Shown here one piece after another: positions 52,799 through 61,480 of a stretch of DNA of 64,000 nucleotides. Below the pieces are notes generated by a model. That model saw nothing but the letters and a program-made list of their open reading frames with translations, did no database searches and was not told the origin of the DNA. The translations under genes were made by a program, and so were the position numbers. Within the stretch, counting starts at the first letter, position 1. Every line of letters begins with the position of its first letter. Origin of the DNA: Anthropogastromicrobium sp050944455 (lineage in GTDB: Bacteria; Bacillota; Clostridia; Lachnospirales; Lachnospiraceae); the NCBI GenBank assembly GCA_050944455.1, contig JBMNRC010000005.1:59783-123782 (forward strand). The letters run 5' to 3'.

Positions 52799-52836
52799 CA
52801 GGGCCCGGCTGAAAGAAAACTTTCAGCCGGGCCCTG
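52799..52836. terminator. Perfect 17-bp hairpin between plsC and the GNAT gene
   Basis: CAGGGCCCGGCTGAAAG pairs exactly with its complement around AAAA. U tract is poor on the plus side (ATTCT) and TGACTTTT on the minus side. Probably bidirectional. Confidence 0.72.
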
Positions 52837-52901
52837 ATTCTGCAGTACAGGAGTTCCGGCCGTCACGAGGCAGTCAGCCCGCGGAAGCCGTTTTTCGGCG
52901 C

Positions 52902-53861
52902 TCACCCTGTGCTTTTGACGAACAGGAGATATCCGCCGGCCCGCCCGGCAGGGGAGAAGCCCAGCCGGAGCGCTGCAGCGGCGGAAGCTGTATTGGATCT
53001 GCCGCAGAGGATGAAAAACCGGTCAATGTCCCATTCGGCGGCAGCCCAGGTAAGCAGTGACTCTGCGGCCGCGGAAGCCAGACCTCTGCCGCGGAACCCG
53101 GGCAGGAGAGCGTAGCCGAGAAAATAGCCTTCTTCGGTCCACAGGGATGTCCCGTCCCCCCGGCTGCCGCCTGACAGCGCCGCGGCGGAAGTGTATTCAA
53201 GGCCGATCCGGCCGGCGAACTGCCCGTCCGAGGTCACGAGGCTCAGATAGGAAGGGCCGTCGGAAAGTTTCAGCCGGGCCTGATAGCTGGCCAGCCACTC
53301 AAGCCACAGGGATTCGGGAAAGGATCCGTTTTCGTGATCCTGCGCCACTGTGCCGTCGTCAGCTTCCGGGCATGGCCGGACCGCGCTGACAGAGGCGGGA
53401 TGAGCGGAACGCGTGCCGGCAGCGGCGGCTTCCCGTGCTCTGAGCGGCGCCAGGGGATGCGGCAGAAAGCGGCGGCAATCCGGATCGCGGTACAGACGGT
53501 CCATCGCCGGAAGATCGGCGGCGCAGGTTTCCCGCAGGAAAAAATTCTCCGTCCTCAGAACGCAGAGAGGCAGCCGGTGGAAACGGCAGTATGCGCGCAG
53601 AATCCAGCCGGGATCAGGATCCTCGACACCTTCGGCCAGCCAGGATACGCCGTCCCAGGCTGATTCCTGCCCGGAAGAAAGATTATCCGCGAGCCCGATG
53701 ACAGGATTGTCCCGGCAGAGCCGCCTCGCCTCATCCGGTTCATCCGTGATAAAAACAGGGCGGGAGGCTGCGCCTTCCGCCCTGATGCAGCCGGCGCAGG
53801 GCCAGCAGCCTGCTTTCGCGCAGGGATACGGCCCGAATCCGGCTTCAGCCTGTTTCAGCAT
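52902..53861 (-). CDS. GNAT acetyltransferase with an N-terminal Cys-rich and degenerate Rossmann-like extension
   Basis: 319 residues from ATG 53861, overlapping the cyclophilin stop by seven bases. The C-terminal half (about 105-319) is a GNAT fold: LRETCAADLPAMDRLY start, the acetyl-CoA loop LLPGFRGRGLASAA, and SNTASAAAALRLGF near the end. The N-terminal 100 residues carry four cysteines (Cys14, 19, 22, 25) and a VFITDEPDEARRLC-type segment similar to the extra N-terminal domain of some Lachnospiraceae GNAT proteins, as I remember them. The substrate is unknown. An Ala/Ser-rich insert lies near residues 145-170. Confidence 0.8.
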   Translation of the reverse strand: MLKQAEAGFGPYPCAKAGCWPCAGCIRAEGAASRPVFITDEPDEARRLCRDNPVIGLADNLSSGQESAWDGVSWLAEGVEDPDPGWILRAYCRFHRLPLCVLRTENFFLRETCAADLPAMDRLYRDPDCRRFLPHPLAPLRAREAAAAGTRSAHPASVSAVRPCPEADDGTVAQDHENGSFPESLWLEWLASYQARLKLSDGPSYLSLVTSDGQFAGRIGLEYTSAAALSGGSRGDGTSLWTEEGYFLGYALLPGFRGRGLASAAAESLLTWAAAEWDIDRFFILCGRSNTASAAAALRLGFSPAGRAGGYLLFVKSTG

Positions 53862-54379
53862 TTCTCCGGCTCCGGATAATCCACGCCGAAGGTTTCCACG
53901 GTGACGGTCTTCATGCGCTGATCCTGCAGCGGCCTGTCATACCAGTCGGTGGGAACGTTCGCGAGCGCGTCCACGACGTCCATGCCCTCGATGACTTTGC
54001 CGAAGGCCGCGTACTGGCCGTCCAGATGCGGAGCTTCGCCGTGCATGATAAAGAACTGGCTTCCCGCGGTATCAGGGTCCATGGTGCGCGCCATTGAGAG
54101 AACGCCCGGCGTATGCTTCAGATCATTCCTGAAACCGTTGTCCGTGAATTCTCCGCGGATGCTGTACCCGGGACCGCCCATGCCGGTTCCCTCCGGGTCT
54201 CCGCCCTGAATCATAAAGCCACGGATGATGCGGTGGAAAACGGTTCCGTCATAAAAGCCTTTCTGTACAAGGCTGATGAAGTTGTTGACGGTGTTTGGGG
54301 CGGTGTCCGGATAAAGCTCCGCCCGAATGACGCTCCCGTCCTCCATGGTGATGGTAACTATAGGATTTTTCTCTGTCAT
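53855..54379 (-). CDS. ppiB: Peptidyl-prolyl cis-trans isomerase (cyclophilin)
   Basis: 174 residues from ATG 54379 with AGGAGGCAG upstream. FHRIIRGFMIQGGDPEGTGMGGPGY, the SMAR(T)MDPDTAGSQFFI segment and AFGKVIEGMDVVD are the cyclophilin core with the catalytic Arg and Gln-Phe-Phe residues. No signal peptide, so cytoplasmic. It speeds proline isomerisation in folding proteins. The GNAT gene is translationally coupled downstream. Confidence 0.96.
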   Translation of the reverse strand: MTEKNPIVTITMEDGSVIRAELYPDTAPNTVNNFISLVQKGFYDGTVFHRIIRGFMIQGGDPEGTGMGGPGYSIRGEFTDNGFRNDLKHTPGVLSMARTMDPDTAGSQFFIMHGEAPHLDGQYAAFGKVIEGMDVVDALANVPTDWYDRPLQDQRMKTVTVETFGVDYPEPEKC

Positions 54380-54429
54380 ATCTATCTGCCTCCTGAGTAT
54401 TCAGAATCCTCTGCAAAGCAGAATATAGC

Positions 54430-54590
54430 GGCTGTCGGGGCCTCTGTCAATCTTTGCGCGCGGCCCGGAGGCTGTTTCCCGCTGCGGCCGCGGGCCTGCT
54501 TTGTGATTTTCCTGCCAGCTGTCGGGACCCTGCCGCCTTATTATCTTCTGTGCGTCAGGCCTGTGATTTCCCGCTGCGGCCGCGGAATCT
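54430..54590. repeat. About 90-bp imperfect duplication
   Basis: GCTGTCGGGGCC at 54430 recurs as GCTGTCGGGACC at 54518. TTTCCCGCTGCGGCCGCGG at about 54475 recurs near 54567. The spacer 54380-54757 holds no gene apart from its promoter. Confidence 0.65.
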
Positions 54591-54640
54591 GCCGCGATGC
54601 GTGCCGCGCCGGGCTCCGCCTTTTGCGCCGCCGGCGGAAC

Positions 54641-54669
54641 TTGCGAAAGTATCTGCCGGATGGTATGAT
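54641..54669 (+). promoter_or_regulatory. Promoter of the repeat-containing membrane protein gene
   Basis: TTGCGA, 17-nt spacer, TATGAT at 54664-54669. Confidence 0.6.
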
Positions 54670-54757
54670 TACACACGCATCAGCGGCGGCGGAGTTTTCC
54701 GGATGGCCGGCTTTCCGGAATCAGCGCTGCTTCGGATCTGCCTTTCGGGAGGAGATT

Positions 54758-55222
54758 ATGGCACAAAAACCACACGGATATGACGGCGGCAGGAGCAGGA
54801 GACGCAGCGCCAGGCGAAAGCGCGCCCTGGTTATCAGCGGAATTGTGCTGATCGCCGCGGCCGCGTATTTCTTCTGGACGCTTGCCGGCCTGATGAAAAA
54901 CCGGAGCAGCATTCCGAATCTGGAAGAGCCGGTAACGGATTCGGCGGAGGAGGAAGCCCGGACACAGGGATGCTCAGCCGTGAAAGCCGACGGAAGCGCA
55001 CAGGTTCTGGTGCGGATCGGGCCGGCCGCGGAAACGGACAGCGGCGCACGGGTTCTGATTCGGATCGGGCCGGCCGCGGAAACGGACAGCGGCGCACGGG
55101 TTCTGGTGCGGATCGGGCCGGCCGCGAACACGGACGCCAGCGCACAGGATCTGAGGTCTTTGAATAACGGAATGATGGCTGGGAATTCTGCCGGAGATAC
55201 GGAACCCGGGATCGTTTTCTGA
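54758..55222 (+). CDS. Small membrane protein with three 16-residue VRIGPAAETD repeats
   Basis: 154 residues from ATG 54758 with GGGAGGAG upstream. A basic start with RRRSARRKR is followed by one membrane helix (about 26-44). Residues about 86-133 consist of three near-identical 16-residue units (GSAQVLVRIGPAAETD and copies, 48 bp each, 55000-55143). No family recognised. The repeats should lie outside the membrane. It is followed 91 nt later by pth on the same strand. The downstream part may be recent repeat expansion within a non-essential tail. Confidence 0.65.
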   Translation: MAQKPHGYDGGRSRRRSARRKRALVISGIVLIAAAAYFFWTLAGLMKNRSSIPNLEEPVTDSAEEEARTQGCSAVKADGSAQVLVRIGPAAETDSGARVLIRIGPAAETDSGARVLVRIGPAANTDASAQDLRSLNNGMMAGNSAGDTEPGIVF

Positions 55223-55313
55223 GACGCGGGCAGATACCGCACCGGACCGGATGCCGGCTGACAGCGATGCAGCGCCGGCCGGACGAGAATCGGTTTTGCT
55301 CAGAAAGGACATT

Positions 55314-55889
55314 ATGTATATTATCGCGGGCCTGGGGAATCCGGGCCGGGAATATGAAGGGACGAGGCACAACACCGGCTTTGCCGTGATCGACTGCCTC
55401 GCAGAGAAACACGGTATCCGGGTGAATATCGGAAAATTCAGCGGCCTGCTCGGGAGCGGGATGATCGGTGCGGAAAAAGCTGTGCTGGTCAAGCCGCTGA
55501 CCTACATGAATCTGAGCGGTATGTGCCTGCAGCAGGTGCTTCATTTTTACAAAGTTCCGGCTGACCATCTGATTGTGGCCGTCGATGACATCAATCTGCC
55601 TGTCGGGCAGATCCGGGTGCGCGGAGGAGGCAGCGCCGGGGGCCACAATGGCTTAAAGAGCATCATCGAGCAGTGCGGAACGCAGGATTTTCCGCGCGTC
55701 CGCGTCGGCGTAGGGGACAAAAAGCCCGGCCAGGATCTCGCGTCCCATGTGCTGAGCCGGTTTCCGGCCGATCAGGCGGAGGAGATGAAAAACGCTGAAA
55801 AATCCGCGGCTGAAGCCATTGAGATGCTGATTTCGGACGGGCTTGACCTGACGATGAACCGGTATAACCGCAAAGTCCGCGAAGAGTGA
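55314..55889 (+). CDS. pth: Peptidyl-tRNA hydrolase
   Basis: 191 residues from ATG 55314 with AAAGGAC upstream. MYIIAGLGNPGREYEGTRHNTGF holds the catalytic His20 and Asn residues; KPLTYMNLSG and GGGSAGGHNGLKSI follow. It releases peptides from stalled peptidyl-tRNA. The pth-mfd order is conserved in Firmicutes. Confidence 0.98.
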   Translation: MYIIAGLGNPGREYEGTRHNTGFAVIDCLAEKHGIRVNIGKFSGLLGSGMIGAEKAVLVKPLTYMNLSGMCLQQVLHFYKVPADHLIVAVDDINLPVGQIRVRGGGSAGGHNGLKSIIEQCGTQDFPRVRVGVGDKKPGQDLASHVLSRFPADQAEEMKNAEKSAAEAIEMLISDGLDLTMNRYNRKVREE

Positions 55890-55994
55890 GCCCCGGGGCG
55901 CTTCCGCGTCCGGGAAGACCGGAATAACAGGTATCCGGACACGCCCGCCATCCGGTCGGCGCCGCGGACATTGCACATGAAAAACGGCTGATAC

Positions 55995-56020
55995 AGCCCC
56001 GTACCTGACGGTACGGGGCT
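55995..56020. other. Perfect 11-bp hairpin between pth and mfd
   Basis: AGCCCCGTACC, loop TGAC, exact complement. It is followed by AAAACCC, so it is not a normal plus-strand terminator; it may protect or attenuate the pth-mfd transcript. Confidence 0.55.
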
Positions 56021-56089
56021 AAAACCCTGTGGATAAAAACTGACTATGAACAGAGAGACGCGGGGGAAAGGAGAAAGCGGAGCGAGCTT

Positions 56090-59000
56090 ATGGCAGAGAT
56101 TTTCAAAAATCCGCTGAATGAACTGGCGGAATATGAGTCATTTTCGGAGGCGCTTCTGTCCGGAAGCGGCATGATCGGAATGAGCGGCCTGCTGGATTCT
56201 GAGAAAGTTCATTTTATGAGTACCTTTCTCGGAAAGAAAAAATATCAGCTGGTCGTCACTTACAGCGAACAGAGGGCGCGGGAAATCGCGGAGGATTACC
56301 GGCTGTTCTCGCCGGATGTGAAAGTTCTGGTTCCGAAAGACCTGATTTTCTTTTCAGCGGACCTGTCGAACAACGCCATCACCCGGCAGAGGATGCAGGC
56401 ACTGGCTCCGCTGATCGAGGATACCCCGGCGGTGATCGTGACGACGTCCGACAGCCTGATGAACGCGATGCCCCCGCTGTCCGCCTTCCGGAATGCCGTG
56501 ACGGAGATCCGCGAGGGGGATACGCTCGATCTCTCAGGGCTCGCCGCCAGCCTGACCTTTTCGGGCTATGACCGCTCCGCGCGGGTTGAGGAACCCGGCA
56601 CCTTTTCGATCCGCGGCGACATCATTGATATCTGGCCGCTCACGGATGAGAACCCATCCAGAATCGAGCTTTTCGGCGACGATGTGGATTCTATCCGGGT
56701 TTTCGACCCTGAGACCCAGCGGTCCATCGACCGCACGGAACAGGTGCTGGTTACGCCTGCGACGGAACTTCCGCTCACCGAAAATGAGCGGCTTCTGGCG
56801 TACCGCCGGATCACGGATGATCTCAACCGGCAGGTGAAAGTCTTCCGGGAAAGAAAGGAAGGGGAGAAGGCACAGCGCCTGAGGGACGCGTCGTCGGAGA
56901 CGCTGGACGAGCTGAAGAACGGAAGAATGCTGACTTCGCCGGAAGGTTATATCCGTTACTTCTATAATAATACAGGTTCTGTGCTGGACTATTTTCCGCC
57001 GGAAGATACCCTGATTTTCCTGGACGAGCCAGTCCGGCTCAAAGAGCGCGGCGACGGCGTGCGCGCGGAGTTTGAGGAAAGCATGAAAAACCGCCTGGAG
57101 GGAGGATATATCCTGCCGGGGCAGGCGGATCTCATGACGACGTCCGACGAAATTCTGGGAAGGATGAACCGGCCGTACACGGCAGCGCTCAGCGGCCTGG
57201 AAAGCCGCATCGGAAATCTGAGGCCGGCGCAGAGCTTTTCCATCCAGGTGCAGAACCTCAACTCCTACAGCCAGAATTTTGAAGGCCTGCTGCATGATCT
57301 GGCTCTGTGGAAAAAGGAAAAATACAGGGTCGTTTTTCTCTGCTCTTCCGGCACCCGTGCCCGCCGCCTGGCGGACCAGCTCCGGCAGGAAGGCCTCAAC
57401 GCCTATTTCAGCGAGGAAAAGGGCAGGGAGGTACTGCCCGGGGAGATTTTCGTCACCACCGGCAGCCTCGGGAAGGGTTTTGTCTACCCGATGATCCGGT
57501 TCGCCGTGATCACGGACAGCGATCTGACCGGCGGGCAGAAGAAGAAAAAGCGGACGGTCCGCCGCCCTGAAGGCGCCAGGATCCTGGACTACAATGAGCT
57601 CCATCCTGGGGACTACGTGGTGCATGAGAGCTGCGGCATCGGCATCTACCGGGGAATCTTCCGCCAGGAAGTGGACCATATTTCGAAGGATTTCCTGAAG
57701 ATTGAGTACGGGGACGGCGGCTCGCTGTACATTCCGGTCACACAGCTGGACCATATCTCCAAATACGCGGACGCGGACGCGAAGCCACCCAAACTCAACA
57801 ACCTCGAAGGGCCGGAATGGAAGGCAACCCACGCCCGGGTCAAAAAGGCGGTCGCCGGCGTCGCGCATGACCTGGTACAGCTGTACGCCGAGCGCAGCCG
57901 CCTGAAGGGTTTCAGGTTTTCCCCTGACACCCTGTGGCAGCGGGAATTTGAGGAGGATTTCCCTTACGAGGAGACGGAGGACCAGCTCAAGGCGATCGAG
58001 GACGTCAAGGAGGACATGGAGAGCACGAAAATCATGGACCGCCTGATCTGCGGGGACGTCGGCTACGGCAAGACGGAGGTGGCGCTGAGAGCCGCCTTCA
58101 AGGCGGTTCAGGACAGCCGCCAGGTAGCTTACCTCGCGCCTACGACCGTGCTGGTCCAGCAGATTTACACGACGTTCTGCCAGCGTATGAGAAACTACCC
58201 GGTGCGCATCGCGATGATGTCGAGGTTCCGCACGTCCGCCCAGAATAAACAGACCGTGGAAGCCCTGAAGGCGGGTCAGGTCGACATCGTGATCGGGACT
58301 CACCGGCTGCTGTCCAAAGACGTGCAGTTCAAAAACCTGGGGCTCCTGATCGTGGATGAGGAGCAGCGCTTCGGCGTCACGCACAAAGAGAAAATCAAGC
58401 AGCTCAAGAAAAACGTGGACGTCATCACCATGACGGCGACCCCGATCCCCCGCACGCTGAATATGAGCCTGATCGGAATCCGGGACATGAGCGTGCTGGA
58501 GGAGGCGCCGTCCGACCGCCGTCCGATCCAGACCTACGTGATGGAGATGAACTGGGAGATGGTGCGCGAGGCCATCAACCGCGAGCTGGCCCGCCAGGGG
58601 CAGGTGTACTATGTCTACAACCGGGTGAAGGATATCGAGCAGACGGCGGCGAAAATCCAGAGCCTTGTCCCTGACGCCCGTGTTGTCTACGCGCACGGCA
58701 AGATGCCGGAGCGGCAGATGGAGCAGGTGATGATGGATTTCGTCAACGGCGATATCGACGTCCTGGTTTCCACGACGATCATCGAGACAGGGCTGGACAT
58801 CCCGAACGTCAATACGATCATCATCCAGGACGCCGACCGTTTCGGCCTGGCGCAGCTGTACCAGCTCAGGGGCCGCGTCGGGCGCTCGTCACGGAACGCT
58901 TACGCTTTCATCCTCTATCAGCCGGGAAAAACGCTCACCGATATCGCTGAAAAGAGGCTGCAGGCGATCCGGGAGTATACGGAACTGGGGTCGGGCATCC

Positions 59001-59620
59001 GCGTGGCGATGAGAGACCTGGAAATCCGCGGGGCAGGAAACCTTCTCGGGGAAGCCCAGAGCGGGCAGATCGCCGACGTCGGGTACGACCTTTATGTGAA
59101 GATGCTCAACGAGGCGATTCTGGAGGAATCCGGAAAGAAAAAGCCGGAGGAGGAGTTCGAGACAACGCTGGATCTTCCGATGGACGCCTTTATCCCGGGA
59201 CAGTATATTGTCAATGAAACCGTGCGCATGGAGATCTACCGGCGCATGGCGGATGTGAAAAACGAGGAGGAGGCCGCCGACCTCACGGACGAGCTGATCG
59301 ACCGCTTCGGCGATGTACCGAAACCGGTGGAGAACCTTCTGGAAGAGGCAGTGCTCCGGCAGGAAGCGCACAGCGTGTTTGTCACCGAGATCCGGGCGAC
59401 GCAGACGCAGGCGAAGATCAGCCTTTACCGGAACGCTCCGTTTGACCCGGGTAAAATTCCCGATCTCCTTTCAAAGTACGGCGGAGCCCTGAAGTTTGTC
59501 GGCCAGGCGGAGCCGTATCTTCTGCTGAGGACAGGAACCGGCCGCGTGAAGGACCGGAATATTTCGCTGCGGCTTCTGAAAAAAGTGTGCAGCGATATAA
59601 AAATGTTGAACGAATCATAA
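56090..59620 (+). CDS. mfd: Transcription-repair coupling factor
   Basis: 1176 residues from ATG 56090. Order: UvrB-like N-terminal domains, RNA-polymerase-interaction domain starting near LHPGDYVVHESCGIGIYRG, superfamily 2 translocase with Walker A CGDVGYGKTEVALRAAF and DEEQRFGV, then the TRG region and C-terminal UvrA-masking domain. It removes stalled RNA polymerase and recruits UvrA. Length is normal. The promoter of the next gene lies inside its last codons. Confidence 0.98.
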   Translation: MAEIFKNPLNELAEYESFSEALLSGSGMIGMSGLLDSEKVHFMSTFLGKKKYQLVVTYSEQRAREIAEDYRLFSPDVKVLVPKDLIFFSADLSNNAITRQRMQALAPLIEDTPAVIVTTSDSLMNAMPPLSAFRNAVTEIREGDTLDLSGLAASLTFSGYDRSARVEEPGTFSIRGDIIDIWPLTDENPSRIELFGDDVDSIRVFDPETQRSIDRTEQVLVTPATELPLTENERLLAYRRITDDLNRQVKVFRERKEGEKAQRLRDASSETLDELKNGRMLTSPEGYIRYFYNNTGSVLDYFPPEDTLIFLDEPVRLKERGDGVRAEFEESMKNRLEGGYILPGQADLMTTSDEILGRMNRPYTAALSGLESRIGNLRPAQSFSIQVQNLNSYSQNFEGLLHDLALWKKEKYRVVFLCSSGTRARRLADQLRQEGLNAYFSEEKGREVLPGEIFVTTGSLGKGFVYPMIRFAVITDSDLTGGQKKKKRTVRRPEGARILDYNELHPGDYVVHESCGIGIYRGIFRQEVDHISKDFLKIEYGDGGSLYIPVTQLDHISKYADADAKPPKLNNLEGPEWKATHARVKKAVAGVAHDLVQLYAERSRLKGFRFSPDTLWQREFEEDFPYEETEDQLKAIEDVKEDMESTKIMDRLICGDVGYGKTEVALRAAFKAVQDSRQVAYLAPTTVLVQQIYTTFCQRMRNYPVRIAMMSRFRTSAQNKQTVEALKAGQVDIVIGTHRLLSKDVQFKNLGLLIVDEEQRFGVTHKEKIKQLKKNVDVITMTATPIPRTLNMSLIGIRDMSVLEEAPSDRRPIQTYVMEMNWEMVREAINRELARQGQVYYVYNRVKDIEQTAAKIQSLVPDARVVYAHGKMPERQMEQVMMDFVNGDIDVLVSTTIIETGLDIPNVNTIIIQDADRFGLAQLYQLRGRVGRSSRNAYAFILYQPGKTLTDIAEKRLQAIREYTELGSGIRVAMRDLEIRGAGNLLGEAQSGQIADVGYDLYVKMLNEAILEESGKKKPEEEFETTLDLPMDAFIPGQYIVNETVRMEIYRRMADVKNEEEAADLTDELIDRFGDVPKPVENLLEEAVLRQEAHSVFVTEIRATQTQAKISLYRNAPFDPGKIPDLLSKYGGALKFVGQAEPYLLLRTGTGRVKDRNISLRLLKKVCSDIKMLNES

Positions 59621-59634
59621 AAAAGTCTTATAAT
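59606..59634 (+). promoter_or_regulatory. Strong promoter of the PrsA-like gene, starting within mfd
   Basis: TTGAAC at 59606-59611, 17-nt spacer, TATAAT at 59629-59634. The -35 box lies in the last codons of mfd. Confidence 0.85.
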
Positions 59635-59670
59635 GGGCACTCAGTGAACGAATCTAGGAGGTACCATCTG

Positions 59671-61092
59671 ATGATGAAATACGCAAAATTCGCGGCGGCG
59701 GTTCTTGCGGCGGGGGTGGCCGCGGCATCCATGGGCGGATGCAGCCAGCTGAGCGGCAGCAGCGAGAGCAGCGACGAGGCCGTTTACGCTACTTTCGACG
59801 GAAAAGATATCTCTCTCGCGTATGTCAGGTTCCAGCTCAATGAGGCGCAGTACGAGTACGAGGCCATGTTCAGCCAGTACTTCGGCTCGACGGATTTCTG
59901 GGATCAGGATCTTTCCGGAAACGGGACAACCATGGAGGAATCCGTGATCGAGAACGTTCTGACCTCCGTCCAGCAGACGGCGATCCTCAACTGGTATGCC
60001 GAGCAGAACGATATCACGCTGACCGACGAACAGCAGGCGAAAGTTGACGAGGCGGTCGCGTCTGCCGCAGAGAAGGCGGAGAGCGATCCGGATTTCGCCG
60101 AGACGGTCGGCTACAGCGAAGACCTGCTGAAACAGCTTTACCAGGAGAACGCGATCGCCAACGCCGTTTACCTGAAGCTGGTGGAAAACGTGGATACTAC
60201 CGTCGGTGACGATGAGTTTATCCAGAAGGATATGACGGTCGTCCGTCTCGGAAAGACTGACCTGGAGACAGAAACCAGCACCGAAGAGCTCTCTCTGGAG
60301 GATGTTTCCCTGGCGGAGGGCGAAGACCTCACTGAAACTGCCGGGGCGGAAACCACGGCTGAGCAGACCGCCGAGGCGGCTGAGAGCACGGAAGCGGCGG
60401 ATACTGCGGCGGACGGCAGCGAAGAAGAAACCACGGAAGCCGCGACTACGCTTTCGGCTGAGGAGCAGCAGCAGGCTGACGAGATGAACGCGGCCGCGAA
60501 AGCCATTGAGAAGCGCCTGCAGGATGGGGAAGCCGCGGAGGACATTGTAGCGGACTACAGCGAGGATACGACCTACTTCACGACCACCAACACCACGGCG
60601 ACGGTCGGCGAGGACAGTTCCTACGTATACACGGAAGCCGCTTTTGCGCTGAGCGAGGGCGAAACCACGATCTATACCGACAGCGATTCCGGAGCCCTCT
60701 ACATCCTGCTCTGCACCAACGACAACGATACGGAAGCAAGGCAGGAGAAGATCGACGAGGAGATCCAGAGCCGCAAGGACACCCTGTTCCAGGAGCAGTA
60801 TTCGACAATCCGCGACGAAGCTCCCAAATTCGTCATCAACGAGGATGTGCTCTCGACGCTCAACTTCGATACCCCGCTGTACGAGATGCCGGAGAGCGAG
60901 ACAGAGACCGAATTTGAGACCGACCTTTCCGCGGAGATGGAGAGCAGCGAAGAGTCCGCCGCGGCGGAAGCGGATACCGCTGAAGAAGGCAGCTGGTACG
61001 ATACGGCAAATGCCACGGAGGCATTCGCGACGACCGCTGAGACAACGGCTGAGGAGACAACAGCCGCCGGGACGACGGAGAGCGGACAGTAA
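59671..61092 (+). CDS. PrsA/SurA-like foldase lipoprotein
   Basis: 473 residues from ATG 59671 (or 59674) with AGGAGG upstream. Lipobox SMGGC near residue 27 predicts an outer-face lipoprotein. A SurA-type N-terminal helical domain (about 40-180, ATFDGKDISLAYVRFQLNEAQYEYE) and a parvulin-like region (about 290-395) flank a Glu/Thr/Ala-rich insert (about 195-270). A second acidic Thr/Ala-rich tail follows (about 415-473). It probably helps secreted proteins fold outside the membrane. The isomerase core looks degenerate, so it may be chaperone only. Confidence 0.8.
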   Translation: MMKYAKFAAAVLAAGVAAASMGGCSQLSGSSESSDEAVYATFDGKDISLAYVRFQLNEAQYEYEAMFSQYFGSTDFWDQDLSGNGTTMEESVIENVLTSVQQTAILNWYAEQNDITLTDEQQAKVDEAVASAAEKAESDPDFAETVGYSEDLLKQLYQENAIANAVYLKLVENVDTTVGDDEFIQKDMTVVRLGKTDLETETSTEELSLEDVSLAEGEDLTETAGAETTAEQTAEAAESTEAADTAADGSEEETTEAATTLSAEEQQQADEMNAAAKAIEKRLQDGEAAEDIVADYSEDTTYFTTTNTTATVGEDSSYVYTEAAFALSEGETTIYTDSDSGALYILLCTNDNDTEARQEKIDEEIQSRKDTLFQEQYSTIRDEAPKFVINEDVLSTLNFDTPLYEMPESETETEFETDLSAEMESSEESAAAEADTAEEGSWYDTANATEAFATTAETTAEETTAAGTTESGQ

Positions 61093-61117
61093 TTATCAAA
61101 GAATTGCAGAACCGGCA

Positions 61118-61160
61118 GCGGACCGGCTCCGGGGATTTTTCCGGAGCCGGTCCGCTTTTT
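61118..61160 (+). terminator. Terminator of the PrsA-like gene
   Basis: GCGGACCGGCTCCGG pairs exactly with its complement around an eight-base loop, followed by five T. Confidence 0.93.
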
Positions 61161-61372
61161 GCGGAAAAACGGCAGATCTCCTTCGCGGAACGGATTTCGG
61201 CGGCCTGGCGCCGGGAGGAAAAAACCGAAAATTCGTCTATTAAGGACAAAGAACGAGTCCCGCGCCCGGCGGACACTGTGCTAACTGCAGAGAAAACAGG
61301 AAAATATGAAGGGCGGTGCCCGCTATTTATAACAATTCTTACACTTTTCTTAAGAAAATGACCCCGAAATGC

Positions 61373-61401
61373 TTGACAGGGCCTGTCCGGGCCGCTATAA
61401 T
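61373..61401 (+). promoter_or_regulatory. Consensus sigma-A promoter of the NlpC/P60 gene
   Basis: TTGACA at 61373-61378, 17-nt spacer, TATAAT at 61396-61401: both boxes exact. The leader is about 75 nt and AT-rich. Confidence 0.93.
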
Positions 61402-61480
61402 ACGGAACAGGTTGTAACAAATCCGTAATATTTTGCATATATTTGCAAATAATCTTGAATCAATACAACCTGGAGGATAT

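Noticed and set aside
56534..58696. 720-codon minus-strand frame inside mfd
   Set aside because: Antisense shadow of mfd without own motifs.
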